From: Adiantum capillus-veneris
Lineage: Eukaryota; Streptophyta; Polypodiopsida; Polypodiales; Pteridaceae
Assembly (NCBI GenBank): GCA_014529385.2
Contig: CM043969.1
Coordinates: 72,861,176 to 72,925,175, forward strand
DNA length: 64,000 bases
Direction: 5' to 3'
Shown piece after piece: positions 11,250 through 23,479 of the stretch. The notes beneath the pieces were generated by a model that had not been told where the DNA came from, searched no databases, and saw only the letters and a program-made list of their open reading frames with translations. A program made the translations under genes and the position numbers. Numbering within the stretch: position 1 is the stretch's first letter; each line of letters starts with the position of its first letter.

Positions 11250-11740
11250 TGGCTTTTTTGTGTGTATGTGTATGTATGCATTTGTACATGTGTATTTATG
11301 TTATGTCATGCTTTTTGGTGATTTGTAGGTATTTCCTTATTACTAGTGCTACAACCTCTTCAATGTGAGTGCTCTCACTATCATTCCATGCGCGCATGCA
11401 CACATGCACATACATTTGTGCATAAGTTTTCATGTGCTCAAATAAATGCACATAGACATACACACACGAAAAAATGTATGCATTTATCGACAAGTTTACA
11501 TATGCATAAATGAATACACATGATTGCATATACATTGCACAAAAACACACTGATAGGCACCATAAATGCTAACACATGCACATAAATGGACACCCATATT
11601 TGCATAAACACAAACACATGTAGGCATAATTGCACACATATAAAACTAATACTTAAATAATGCTCTAGTGCATAAATTTTGGTTATAATTGTAATGTAGC
11701 GTACACACACACACCCCAAGATCAAATGTCACTATACATA
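11250..11740 (+). repeat. Cryptic TG/CA-rich region
   Basis: About 490 bases consist largely of TGTATG, CATGCACATA and ACACAC steps without a strict period. Long minus-strand ORFs here are artefacts of this composition. Alternating purine-pyrimidine DNA of this kind can adopt Z-form. Confidence 0.7.
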
Positions 11741-11959
11741 TAGTCACACATGCATCAAAGATATAAATGTATAGCTATGAAGATGGTAAAATGAGAATAA
11801 GACTAGAAATGGTGATGGGAATGGGAAGATATTGAAGTACTAGAGAGCTAATTTTGGGTAGCTATAGGACTCGACCAAAACAAAAATGGAAATGGAAAAT
11901 AAAAAAGTTTTGGTACGTTGTTGGACACCATGCCAGCATGCATACGCATGTAAAAACAC

Positions 11960-12300
11960 ATAAATTTTCTAGCTAGAAACTGCAATAATAGCTATAAATG
12001 CCATAGTAGGTAGAAAATGTAATAGAAGCTAGAACATGCAACAATACATAGAAAACGTTATTGTAGTATGAAAACAAAACAACAACAACTAGAAAAGAAA
12101 AAAGAGTGCTAGAAAATGCATTCCTAGGTATAAATCTCAATAGAAAATGCAATAGTAGATGACAAACAATAATAGGTAGAAAATGTGATAAAAAGTGCTA
12201 TAGTACCTTGAAAATGCAACAATATTGAGAAAATGTAAAAGTAGGTAGAAGACGACAATAGCTAAAAAACGCAATAGTAGCTAGAAACGCAATTGCATAT
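11960..12300 (+). repeat. Degenerate minisatellite with a TAGCTAGAAAATGCAATAG-like unit
   Basis: Variants of TAG(CG)TAGAAAATGCAATAG recur roughly every 20-35 bases across this stretch. Spacing is irregular and many units are partly decayed. No coding potential is seen. Confidence 0.7.
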
Positions 12301-12576
12301 GAAGAAAAATGGATAGCAAAACCGTGTAGCAATAGACCATGCATTTGATAAGCATGTGATTAAGGAGAAATTGGTAGAAAAAAAGATAAGCTTTGTAGAA
12401 ATACTAACGTGTGGATTTATCTATCAAATGAATCCATCAATTATTGATGTGTTCAGATTGCATGTGCTTCTAAGTATTACAAGATTAACCCTTTCAAAAG
12501 CAAAGGATCTATAATGAGCATGTACGCACGAATGGTGTTTTTCCTTTGTAGCTACAAGATAACATATTCCAATCTC

Positions 12577-12770
12577 ATGGGGAAACAATAGAGTAGCCTC
12601 TGCTCTTGAATCTTGCTTCAACATCCACGTGTCCACAACAAAGGAAGAGAATGTCAAAAAGAACTTCAACTGATGGGGAAACAATCGAGTAGCCTCCGCT
12701 CTTGAACTTGCTTCAACATCCATGTGTCCACAACAAAGGAAGAGAATGTCACAAAGAACCTCAACTGATG
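12577..12770 (+). repeat. Tandem duplication, period 96 bp
   Basis: ATGGGGAAACAAT(A/C)GAGTAGCCTC starts at 12577 and again at 12673; each unit ends AAGAACNTCAACTG. The two copies differ at only a few bases, so this is a recent two-copy duplication in non-coding DNA. The flanks 12301-12576 and 12771-13264 show nothing else recognisable. Confidence 0.85.
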
Positions 12771-13264
12771 GACACTCGTGGGACCCTCAACCACCCACAT
12801 GTGATGGGGCATTTAAAGAAACTAAGATGAAAGGAATGTTAGATGCCTTTTTTAACATGGAGCTAGTCATTGAGATGAAGCTAAAGATGATGCTCGCTAG
12901 AACCCACTTGAGTTTGATCCTCTCATCCACAGCCACACAACAAGGATGGCAACACTAAGGGCAACATGATAAGAACATTTGCTCGTTTACCACTCTGAAA
13001 TGATGCAAAGGTATCTATTTTACACACATCCTTAACAATGTTGCACTTACAATTAGTTTATCTATGGTCTAATTCTAGTATCACAATACTATGCAAGTGA
13101 GAAATATCACACAATGCAGGCAGTGACAAAATAGGTAGTAAGCTATATTCTCAATTGTTGCTAGCTTTTGTCTAAGGTCTTGCTAAGTATTGGTGGCTAC
13201 TCATGGAGAAAATTCTACCAAAAGACAATTAAATTCCCCTACTTGACCAGATGCCAATAAACTT

Positions 13265-13530
13265 TTGATATCAATGTGCATGGATTACATGTGTGGTTTA
13301 CATAAAATCCACACATGTCCCAAAGTTTTATCTTCTTTCAAAATGAGTATGCATATTTGGAAGAGTTCCCCAAATGTGGCTCAAAAAGGTATAGAGAGAA
13401 CATACAAGGACAAGTTGTCCTTGCAAGGGTACTACATCATCATTCCCCAAATAAAGAACCTACTCAGATGCAAATCCATAATAGGCTTGATGGGCATGAC
13501 ATCAAGCAAGTAGATCCACATATCATGTAA
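13265..13530 (+). pseudogene. CACTA (En/Spm) transposase fragment, TNP2 family
   Basis: Across two frames one can read the zinc-binding region typical of plant CACTA transposases: IHTCPK, then FQNEYAYLEEFPKCGSKRY, then GYYIIIPQIKNLLRCKSI. In the family the consensus is a CP-x-C-x-LF-x-EY ... CPxCGxxRY ... FPxxPRLxRMFRS order, which is followed here with a C-to-F change and a frameshift. Only about 85 codons remain and no terminal CACTA repeats are visible. Confidence 0.6.
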
Positions 13531-13584
13531 TGCAAGTACCAATTGATTCACTTGCAAGACACATATAGAATACACACGACCACT

Positions 13585-13745
13585 ATTCAAGGAAAGATCA
13601 GGATACTATCAAGTTAGGATAAAAGAAGAAGACGTTTTGGAGATAGCTTTCAACACTAGGTTTGGACATTATGAGTTTAGAGTCGTACCATTTGGATTGA
13701 GCAATGCCTCGGCCACTTTCAACTGGATCATGATGTCACCAAATT
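13585..13745 (+). pseudogene. Gypsy reverse transcriptase fragment
   Basis: One frame reads [20 protein letters not shown] and then [20 protein letters not shown], the fingers/palm segment of Ty3/gypsy RT just before the catalytic FxDD motif, which is missing. It abuts the CACTA fragment, so the two were joined by insertion or deletion. The lineage differs from the chromodomain gypsies further right (FGHYEFRVV versus FGLYEFLVM). Confidence 0.7.
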
Positions 13746-14425
13746 TCTTTTTTGATCTACTTAAATGAATTTTCTCTCTCTAGAATTGGCCATTCTAGTG
13801 AGAGAAAATAAAAATGGTAGAAGGGACAATTATGTACAATGGACAGAGAAATGTATTTGTGAATTAGAGAGTTCCAAAATTTGAATGCATTCTTCAAAAG
13901 TGCCATCAAAATTTGATAAGGGTTCAATCGAGATTTTATGGGGCAAAGACGGGATATTAGCGAGTCCAAAAGAGTCCAAAATATATCCCGAAAGCCTCTG
14001 AAAGTGAGAAGGATAATCAAAAGGTGGTAATGGGAGCCAAGGTGTTATTATCCACACATGCCATCCTAAAGCTATGTGGAAATAAGGGATGTGGGCCACA
14101 CAAGCTTCCCATCCAAAAGAGAAGGTGAAGGGAATAGCTCTAAAAATAGAAAACTGCTTTTACAGAACCTAGGGTGAGTATTTTTTAAATAACTTAAAAA
14201 AGAAGGAATTTTTTAAAAAAGGACTCACAGCACTTATAAAATACGGCAAAATGAACATCTTTGTAGTTCAAAGCTTTTTCATTTGAGGACCGCAAGAGGG
14301 AGTTTTTTTTGTTTTCTGTAGAGTTGCTATAGAGAGAGCAGAGAAACTTCTGTCTTTTTGGCTCTTGAAGCTCCAGGAAATCCTCAGCCAAAAGAAAGAG
14401 CTACATGCTCTTCTCAAGGCTCATC

Positions 14426-14477
<52 letters not shown>

Positions 14478-14840
14478 ACACAAGTCTCCCTAGGTATGGT
14501 TGCTTAAGCTTTTACATAATTAACTATACAGGTTACTACTTCTTAATGCTTATATATCTTTTTTCCAATACGATTCTTGTTTCCCCATAGATCCTATCAC
14601 CGTGAGGTGTTTAGAGCCTTGAGATTGAGTTCAACGAGGTGTTTTAAGTGAAAAGTCTGGTTGCAACCTCTACCAAATTTTAGAGCTTTCATTTCTTCAA
14701 TTTGTGCGGTTAAAAGTACAATTAGCCAATTGTATTGATCAAAAGTTCTTCTTCTGAAGAAGAATTAATTAATACAAAGTCCTCTCAAAGACAGAGTCGT
14801 CTCCAAAGAGTCCAACCCTTAGCTTGTATCATATTATCCT

Positions 14841-14878
<38 letters not shown>

Positions 14879-15453
14879 TCTCTCTCTCTCAGTTTTAGCA
14901 CGTGTATGTGATGTGTGATTGAGTCTAAGTTAATGCTTGCTTTTTGCAATTGTCATGCTCAAATATGTTCAAAAATACACAATTGATTAATTACTCTTAT
15001 TAATCTGTAATTTTTGTTGCACTTTAATCCCAATTCTCTACCAGTGGTATATAACATATCTAGGTTATCTCTTTCTTTTTGAAGAAAAGGCAGTTCTAGT
15101 ATTGAGCTTAAAGGGTTGAGCTTTTTTATTAACCATTGTGAGTATTGGGATCTATTAACTCACATATTTTGCAACTTAAACACCCTAGGAGCTATCGTAT
15201 TAATAGTGGACCCTTATGGGGATTACCTTTGGTTTTACCACCGCATACAAAAAGCTTGGAAGGATTTTGTTAGCTTCAAGGCGGACAATGTTATGACTCT
15301 GCTCTCTACCTTGAATAATTAAAAGAGTTTAAACCGAGGGTGTGTTATAAGATCCGAAGAGCTTTCTCTTGATTCACAAAGAGAAATATCTATAATTGTT
15401 CACACGAAATAGTTGTACCTCACAAGGAATTTCTGATTCAAAGCATCATCACT
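13746..15453. other. No gene recognised; TC and AC tracts
   Basis: Contains pure TC at about 14431-14475 and a TC-AC-TC compound repeat at about 14838-14890. At 15045 TGGTATATAACAT resembles a mutated Met-type primer site, so part of this region may be an LTR belonging to the gag-like ORF that follows. No protein motif is recognised. Confidence 0.45.
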
Positions 15454-15936
15454 ATGTCTGAACACAATTAAGAAGAGGAGAGAGTGATTGACTTCACTAG
15501 TTTGGATTTGCACAATGATGCTACAACTATTGATGGAATTTGGGCAGTTGAATTTCTTGCTCGCAGGTTACGATATGCTATGGAAAATTTTGCTTTGCAA
15601 GTAGTGGTCCAAATGCAGCTACAAATAAGGAATCTTATTGTCTCTGCTCCCAAAGAGGATTCTTCTGCGAAGTCTTGCAAAGAGACTTCAAAAAGAGGAA
15701 ATTATATCGAAAGAAGCCCTCAACGTGATGCAAAGGAAAAGAATCAATACAAAATTACAAGAGAAAAATATCCTATGAATGAAGAAGATAGTGTTGTGTC
15801 ATCTGGTATAGATGTACATCATACAAGACGTCAAAGAATTCCCTCACCATCACTTACCTTTGGGAGGAGAAGATCTTCAAGCTCTAATTCTTCTCATCGT
15901 TCTGGAGAGAGTGAGAAGAAGCATGAAAATAATTAG
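15454..15936 (+). pseudogene. Gag-like ORF with Ser/Arg-rich tail
   Basis: From ATG 15454 the frame reads MSEHN, one stop, then an open 150-residue stretch. The first part is helical (GIWAVEFLARRLRYAMENFA) and the end is basic and serine-rich (FGRRRSSSSNSSHRSGESEKK), continuing after a stop as a poly-Ser run. A helical front with a charged Ser-rich tail recalls retrotransposon gag, as in the gypsy gag at 57.4 kb, but I recognise no diagnostic motif or zinc knuckle. It could also be a decayed host protein. Confidence 0.35.
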
Positions 15937-16069
15937 AGAAAGAAGAAACCATCCAGCTCTCCGTCATCGTCAAGCTCATCTAAATCCGATAGTTTCTCCT
16001 ACTTAGATACAGCAATTCTCTCAAAGCACGGAAGAGGAGAGACCATTGAGCTCTCATGTTGGCAAAAAT

Positions 16070-16287
16070 CTTGAAATTTAGAGGATTTTTAAACTATTTT
16101 CTCACATATTTCACCGGTTTTTCTTCCCTTTACCATGGTTTGTAACCAACTAGTCTCGATTTTCAACCGGATCAAGGCTAAGATGAGGCAATCCTTTCAC
16201 AAACACTGATTTCAATTAAACTCAACCTAATGATTTTATCACTTTCTTATTGTTTTAGAAAGCCACCGTGACCCTTTCACTTGTTTA
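16070..16287. repeat. Left arm of a 220-bp inverted repeat
   Basis: This stretch is, with scattered differences, the reverse complement of 17313-17532. Shared blocks include GTGACCCTTTCACTTGTTT, TAAAATCATTAGGTTGAGTTAAA and GAAATATGTGAGAAAATAGTT (as read in the right arm). The spacer is about 1.0 kb and contains a CA/GA compound microsatellite. Confidence 0.85.
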
Positions 16288-16295
16288 AAGCTCCC

Positions 16296-16310
16296 CCCCC
16301 CCCACACACA

Positions 16311-16368
<58 letters not shown>
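16296..16368 (+). repeat. C-run, (CA)n and (GA)n compound microsatellite
   Basis: A short C run leads into CA repeats and then a longer GA run. It sits just inside the left arm of the inverted repeat. Confidence 0.97.
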
Positions 16369-17312
16369 AACACACAAGTTTGCTTTGCTCAATTTCTGAT
16401 ATACTATATACCCTTTATTTCACCAACAAGAAGATATCAAAGACAACCAAAGCTAGCCTTTGTACTCACATAACACAACACTTGAAATATGCTACTTTAA
16501 AGCTGAATGGTCTCTTGAAACCAACAAAATTCACAAAGGGTGAAAAACAAAACGTTAAAAGGTGATTGACTTGGCAAAGTTTCAATGCATCAAAGAAAAC
16601 CAATGGGTGCTCCATAGTGCTCTCCTAGGAACCTACTTTCTATCCTATCAAAGCAACTACTTTTTTGGATTTTTTTGGAAGATAACTACTTTAAGCTTTT
16701 AGAAAAATTCTTAAAAGAAATTTTTTTTCACATGAAATACTTGATAATGACACACCACAACATTTTGCATATCCCTAAAAAAATACGGATTTGATCAAAG
16801 AAATTGTTTTGTTTAATTTTATTTTACGAGTTCTCCCATGTTATCGTGCACTTGATAGGTTTGGACCTTATTGATTACAAGTTTCTCACATCCAAAGTAC
16901 AAAGAAACTTGTAATCATGAAGGCGTGTTGAAGTTAAAGGAGGGATGAGAATTATGGGGAGTAGGTCTAAATGAGTGTTTACAATCACATGTCAATTTTT
17001 TTGTCTTTTAATGTAAAATTGTGTTGTCCATTATATTGTCAGTTAGACACACATAATCACAAATGCCTTATATGTTACAAAGGGTTCACTTAAACTACAA
17101 GGTGAAAGGCGCACATTGGTAGTTTAAAACAAAAAAATTTAAACTAATAAAATAAAAAGACCCATCGAAAAACTAAAACAAAAGAATATTTTAATGCTTT
17201 CAGAAGAAAACGTAGGGCTAATAAGCATGTGAAGTAATAAATTTTTTTTAATAAACTGGACCTTTATGAGTTTTTTAAATAAAAGTACTCTTTCATAAAT
17301 TAAAATATTAAG

Positions 17313-17532
17313 AAACAAGTGAAAGGGTCACGATTGCTTTCTGAAACAATAAGAAAGTGATAAAATCATTAGGTTGAGTTAAACTGGAATCTATGTTCAC
17401 AAAAGGATTGCCTCAGCTTAGCCTTGAGCAGGTTGAAAATCGAGACTAGTTGGTTACAAATCATGGTAAAGGGAAGAAAAGCTGATGAAATATGTGAGAA
17501 AATAGTTCAAAAATCCTCCAAATTTCAAAAAA
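17313..17532. repeat. Right arm of the 220-bp inverted repeat
   Basis: Reverse complement of 16070-16287. A third, partial and more diverged copy in the same orientation as this arm lies at about 17590-17725. It shares CTCAAGTTAGCCTTGAGC and GAGAAAATAGTTCAAAATCCT. Confidence 0.85.
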
Positions 17533-17812
17533 ATTGCTAGTATTTTTTGTTTGCTTCTCTGCAAGGAGGAATCTTGGCTGCAAGTGTTCAAAACAGGCGT
17601 GCCTCAAGTTAGCCTTGAGCCAACTGAAAATCGAGATTAGCTATTTATAAGCAATGGTAACGGAAAAAAATCAATAAAATATACGAGAAAATAGTTCAAA
17701 ATCCTATAGGTTTGAAAATTTCTAATAATAGTTCCGATTTGCATCTTTACATGCAGGAGACTCGACTGCTTAGGAAAGAAAGACTTTCTCGAACATTGTC
17801 GATCGTTTTATT

Positions 17813-17816
<4 letters not shown>

Positions 17817-17859
<43 letters not shown>

Positions 17860-17860
17860 A
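17817..17860 (+). repeat. (TA)n-(TG)n-(TATG)n compound microsatellite
   Basis: Short TA, TG and TATG runs in succession in AT-rich non-coding DNA. Confidence 0.95.
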
Positions 17861-18897
17861 GAATATACTAGAATTATGTGAGGTGAAGCTTCACTTTGGC
17901 ATTCTAAAACAATAGAATACAAGAAAAGTCAAGACATGTCAAGGATGTGAAATGAAAGGTGAAAAAAAATATATCCATTGAAAACCAAAATAACATTTAA
18001 GGTAAGTCTCAATCATCACTGAAAATATTGAAAGTATCACTGAAAACATTCAAAGTATGCCTCGATCAACTCATCTCAAGGCTTCTTTCTGAAAGCCAAA
18101 AATTCATTGAATAAATACTTCACATCATGATATCAAACTCTTATGAATGCACTCTATGGTCCCTTGTTCTCTAAGGTGTTTTTGAATAGGCCAAAAAGTA
18201 AGTCCAATCAGCATAGAGCATAGGAAATAATAAAACAATTTAATGAAATGTATCCATATGAGGCTCTTCAATGAAAGGACTAAAATGCACACGTGTCCTC
18301 ACTAGCTTGGTTTGATCTAACGGCTCAAAATATGCACCAAGATTACACACTTCCCCCTATGGCCTTATGTAAACCTAAAATTTTGTCTTAAAGCCTTAGA
18401 GAGAGAGAGAGAGCGCTAATTTTTGCAAAAGTTTATGATCTTCATGACCCACATTCTCTTACTTTCTCTCTCCCTCTCTCGATATGTATGTATGTATTGG
18501 GGGAGAGAGAGAGAGAGAGAGAGGGAGAGAGAAGAGAGGGAAAGGAAACAATGACACATACCCTTAATGAACTTAATGATTACATTGTCTAGTACACATA
18601 TGTCATCTTTACTTAACCTACGATATTCTATGTATGTAATGAGAATAAAACTTGTATAACTGAATAAATTGAGTAAGACGCAACAAAAAACCAGCACATG
18701 TACGTCACAAGTACCAAAAAAGTACCTTCTCAAGAAATATCGTACTTTATTGAATTGTTTTTTTTTAAATCTTTCACAACTTAAACAATAGGAACTCTCC
18801 CTACCACTGTCAAACTCAACTATTAAGGCAATGTGAACAACATCTTGATCAAAACACTATTTTCTACACACACTTCAAACACATAGATAATCTCTTT

Positions 18898-18947
<50 letters not shown>

Positions 18948-20379
18948 CCGTATATGTTTAATGATCTTAAATTAATAAACACATTGACGAGCACATATAC
19001 ATAATCTCTACTCAACTTGTGCTACTACATGAGTTTCATTTCATCAACAAGAAAACGACTTTTATAACTCAATAAACTAATTAAAAGTGTGAACAAAACT
19101 AGCATCAAATATACCAATAAAGTAGCTTCTCAAAGAAAAACCTACTTTCTTACAACCTTCTTCTTAAAGATAAAACAAATTTTCTTGCAATCTAAATTAG
19201 CAATCAACAAGAACTTTCGCTACCACTGTTACTCTCAAATAGTCAATCTCAAGGGGGACAATCCAAGGAAGACTTTCAAAAGGGGATTTTATCTTTGGAC
19301 AAAAACCCTTATCATGTCAAAAATATGTCTACAAGAATGTACTCAAATATGGAGAGGATGAAAGAGAAGCTCAAGATCACAAAACACAAGAACTAGTATA
19401 ATTGAGTGTGCCAATACAAAAAAGATAAGGTTTGCTCTAGAGCGATGGATGTCTATACAAGTTGGGAGAAAAAACCCTTTAAACACGGAAAAAGTGACCC
19501 AACGGTCCTAAGTGTGTTCACACACATCCCCACCATAATGAGACGATAATATGGTAACAAATCCCCCCTTGGGAGTGATGCGGTGAATGTGAGCTAGCAC
19601 TCATGTGTAAGGAAATGCAATTGAGGGCATGGCTCTGACTCTTGATTCATCAAATGTGTGTACAAGCTTATGCCTTCTTACCTTTGTGGTTGAGGTCATG
19701 GTCCGATTAAGTAGGTAAAATACTCAACCATCTAGTCTACTGAAAATGCACACAAAAAAGTGTGTTTTTGAGCAAATTTTTTGATGTGAATCTATTGGTA
19801 CTGGTGTCGGTCATTTAACAATGAGCATTGACTTTTTTTAGTATCTGAAATTGAAATGACAAATGATGTAGAAAGGCCCTCTAGCTTAGTTTTCATTTTA
19901 AAATATTGTTTTTGTTGAAGGAAAGAGATTCCATAGTTTCAAGTATTTTCATGTTTGGATGTACGCTATCGATCGATGGGGAATACTCAACCTACAAGAT
20001 TGGTCCCCCTTAGTCACGTAAAGGTGATCAAAATTCTAACACGATATTTGATTTCAAATACCGATCAATGGAGAATAGTTGAGCTACGAGATTGGTCCCC
20101 CTTAGTCATGTAAAGGTGATCAAATTTTTTTATTTATCTTTTAAAAAGAAGCAATTCCTACATTTTGTGAGAGCAATTTAGGGTGCTTTTGGGCAAAGGT
20201 GATCAAAATTTAGACATAGTATTTGGTTTTGTGAAAGTAATCAAAGAACCAACTTTTTAAAAATCCTTGAGAAAGGGTCACATATTATGTAGATGAAGGT
20301 TATTTTCACATCATCTCAATTATAATTTCTAAGGGTGCTCTTCAAAAAAAAAAACTTTCAAAAGTAGGAAAGGCTTTTG
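17861..20379. other. No gene recognised; several simple repeats
   Basis: AT-rich. It holds GA/TC tracts near 18404, 18470 and 18505 and a TG-AG compound repeat at 18896-18946. A two-copy repeat of about 92-bp period lies at 19971-20130 (GATCGATGGGGAATACTCAACC / GATCAATGGAGAATAGTTGAGC, each followed by GATTGGTCCCCCTTAGTCA). Small ORFs lack motifs. Confidence 0.5.
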
Positions 20380-20554
20380 ACTTTCATGATGTGCCCTTTC
20401 TTATTCGTCAATATGCTAAAAGCTATTGAATCATAGAGTTGAACATGTCCATTGCCAAACCCAATTGTTATGTGCTTCCCATATGGTCCCTCATACACAA
20501 GTTACATGACCCTCATCTTCATCCATCTGCTACCACAATACAACACGATGAAAC

Positions 20555-20818
20555 ATGCCACAACAAATAGTGTTCCCTCATCACTTCATATGTAATCTTT
20601 TGGAAGAGGGACAAATAAAGCTTGGAAAAGTGCACACAAAACTAAATCCTACGGACATGTTGACAAAAGTGGTTGAACACGAGAAGCTAACTTTTGCTCA
20701 AAAGCTTTTGCTCATCAACTTCAATTGGGATTCAAGGATAAGAAGCCAGAATGAAAATCAGTCACATGTTTGCTACAGATCGTTCTCCAAGTGGGAAATT
20801 GTTAAGTATGGTGCTTGA
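20555..20818 (+). pseudogene. C-terminal end of a copia pol (RNase H tail)
   Basis: The peptide HFICNLLEEGQIKLGKVHTK followed by LNPTDMLTKVV matches the well-known end of copia RNase H (HF-x-R-x-LL-x-GxI-x-KVxTxxNPADMLTK). The catalytic residues lie upstream and are not recognisable; only this tail survives. It runs straight into a polypurine tract and an LTR start at 20800, as expected for a copia 3' end. Confidence 0.8.
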
Positions 20819-21276
20819 TTTATCCTTTCGCCAGAATATTCCCTTTTGATTGGAATATCTTGGCCGGTGGATACTTGGTCATTGGTCAATGATCAGTGGC
20901 TGGTGGTAAATGGCCGGTGGCCGATAGACGTGTCTATACATGGGCGGATGCCTCTCATGTGAGAGGGCAGTCCATAGAGGCTCCTTGGCATCTTAAGTTT
21001 AAGCTAATCGAGGTGAATTTAATAGAATAAAGAGCAAGCAGATCTATGATTCTGTTTCAATAATCCAACCTCTTTTCTATATCCAAGGCTCTCAACTTCT
21101 TGTCTGTTAAGCTTGCAATAGATCACAATAGAGATGGTTACTCCGGATCAACACCAATCATGAAACCTAAAATAGATCACGATAGAGTTGGTTACTCCAA
21201 ATCGGCACTAGAGTCATGGACTAAAATAGACAATGTGTTCTCGTGACCTAAGAAGGCTCCAATATTTATGTCAACA
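20789..21276 (+). mobile_element. Polypurine tract and 3' LTR of a copia element
   Basis: AAGTGGGAAA at 20789-20798 is the purine primer; the LTR starts TGTTAAGTATGG at 20800. The position directly after the RNase H tail is typical. The end is uncertain; ATGTCAACA near 21276 would give a TG...CA LTR of about 477 bp. No 5' LTR is visible, so the element is 5' truncated. Confidence 0.55.
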
Positions 21277-21294
21277 TGCATAACAATACGACCA

Positions 21295-21298
<4 letters not shown>

Positions 21299-21347
<49 letters not shown>

Positions 21348-21353
21348 TCTCTC
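21299..21353 (+). repeat. (TC)n microsatellite
   Basis: Nearly pure TC, one G interruption. Confidence 0.97.
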
Positions 21354-21400
21354 GTCCTTTTGATCAGCCACAACATATAGCTAGAGAAAAGAATGTTTAG

Positions 21401-21549
21401 CTCAAAACTTTTATACACTAGTTGAGTTGAGAAATCTAAGATAGAGGAACTTTTTGTGTACACTTACGATAGCTCGAAAACCTTTATACACTAGTTGAGT
21501 TGAGAAATATAAGATAAAGCAACTTTTGTGTACACTTACGATAGCTCGA
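21401..21549 (+). repeat. Tandem duplication, period about 75 bp
   Basis: The block TTTATACACTAGTTGAGTTGAGAAAT ... TGTACACTTACGATAGCTCGA occurs twice in a row with few differences. Confidence 0.9.
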
Positions 21550-22760
21550 TCACTAGGTGTGGAGCCATCTGCAACTAGAAGATCTCCTTATGTGAAGAAA
21601 GTGTCAAATTCTAAGCTCTCACTCTTTATGATGACATACGCAAGCTAACGGAAAATTGTGCTGCACATCTGACAACCAATAAAGTATCCAACTACAAAGA
21701 GAAAGGCAATGCACTGCCATCATTTTAAAAAGTTATAGTATACAAAGGGTCATACATTTTGAGTGTGCCATAATTGTTCAAGACTTGACCCTCAATTACA
21801 AATGTAGGGGTGAGATAAAAAAGATCAGTAATGTGAAGCAGTGGGATAGTGTTTTGTGTTATGAGTACTTCACTTCCAAAGCCTTCAACATCATCATTAT
21901 TAGCATAGATTTAATGACGATTGACTTTTACAATCTAGATGTAGCAACATCGAAAACATGTGGAATATCTAATAGCAACCATTCACATATATGTATCTTC
22001 TATATCTCTCCAATAAGTACATCACTCTAATCGCTACATAGTAACCCCTTAATTCGATCAGGTATTGCTTTTTGCACTTTTCTACTCCTTTTGCAATAAA
22101 ACTACATGTCTACTATCTCAAATAAATTCTTCTTGCAAACCAAAGAAAATTAACAGTTTCTAGCACAAATCAAACTTGAGAAGTGCCTACCTAAGAAATA
22201 ATGAAAAAGACCTTGAAACAATGTATCAAATATTATGAATTCTTCTTTATAAAAAAGCAAAGGACATTTAAGTAAGCTTTCGTCTTCCTAAGAGCGTGCC
22301 ATAATAATTTTACTTTGTACAACGTCGGGTATAGGTCCACCACACAATAATCAAGGTGTTTTTGCAACTACCAAACAATATGATATATACTTATATATAA
22401 TGTATAATATAATATAATATTTAATTATATATAATTTCAAACTTGCTAACACCTTAAAGTACTATAAACAGTGCACTTCCTATAGATTTCAAAACCTTGG
22501 AGAATATAATTACAATCTATCCAATGGAACTTGTAATTGTATTGCTGAAGAATTTGTGCATAGGGATAGAGTTGATCCTTGCAGTAAAAGAACCAAAACC
22601 ATGAAAATAAAATGACTAAGAAAGATCTAGCAATGCATTCACGAGACTCAAGAAAATAGAGAGTCTAACTTGTAAGAACTAACAATGTTAATAAATAGGT
22701 TGGGGGATGCCCAAAATCAAATTTCTTGAGAAACTCTATGAATTGTAGCCGACTTTTGAA

Positions 22761-22781
22761 TCTCTCTCTCTCTCTCTCTCT

Positions 22782-22828
<47 letters not shown>
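22761..22828 (+). repeat. (TC)n followed by (TA)n
   Basis: TC run 22761-22783 joined to a TA run to 22828. The surrounding 21550-22760 stretch has AT-rich low-complexity DNA near 22380-22440 and no recognisable gene. Confidence 0.97.
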
Positions 22829-22830
<2 letters not shown>

Positions 22831-22889
22831 TGATGGCATTTATTGTAGCAGTTTGATTTTTTAAGTGTCTGCTTTGTAATAGATGTCAC

Positions 22890-23191
22890 GAGAAAGAAGT
22901 ACTTCACATAGACAATTACTAAACCAACAACCATATATGTCTATAATAGATCACATTCGGACTAACACAAACATAAACAAATTTACAAGTGGAACAATTT
23001 TCTATTATTGGTCAAAGCATTCGTTAACATACATTTACTATCTGATCAATACATGAGAAAGAAGTACTTCACATAGACAATTACTGAACCAACAATAATA
23101 CATGTTTATTTTAGATCACATTTGAACTAACACAAACATAAACAAGGCATATGGAGACAGACGTTGGCACTTCCTTTCAAACTTGATTGGG

Positions 23192-23238
<47 letters not shown>

Positions 23239-23420
23239 GGGGGGGGGAGACTATGTATTAAAGAAGAGAAACATAAAACATACCTTTAAAATTTGAAGGG
23301 TACTTCGTTGTACACGGGCTGAAACTCCCTTGGCATATTCCCTCCCTTTGTGGAGAAAGGCAATGCCAACAAATTTACAAGTGGAGCAATTTTCTATTAT
23401 TGGTCAAAGCATTCCTTAAT
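22890..23420 (+). repeat. Interspersed duplicated blocks
   Basis: AGAAAGAAGTACTTCACATAGACAATTACT...ACTAACACAAACATAAACAA occurs at about 22890-22980 and 23050-23143. AATTTACAAGTGGA(A/G)CAATTTTCTATTATTGGTCAAAGCATTC occurs at about 22980-23025 and 23369-23415. A longer sequence seems to have been duplicated and then interrupted. Confidence 0.8.
23194..23247 (+). repeat. (GA)n followed by a long G run
   Basis: A GA run to about 23228 passes into about 20 consecutive G residues. Confidence 0.95.
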
Positions 23421-23479
23421 TCTATTACATGACAAACCTTAGTAAAGTAATGTTTGATGATCATATTGCAATTCATTCA

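Noticed and set aside
11296-11725. Overlapping minus-strand ORFs rich in Cys, Tyr and Val
   Set aside because: They result from the TG/CA-rich composition and have no motif.
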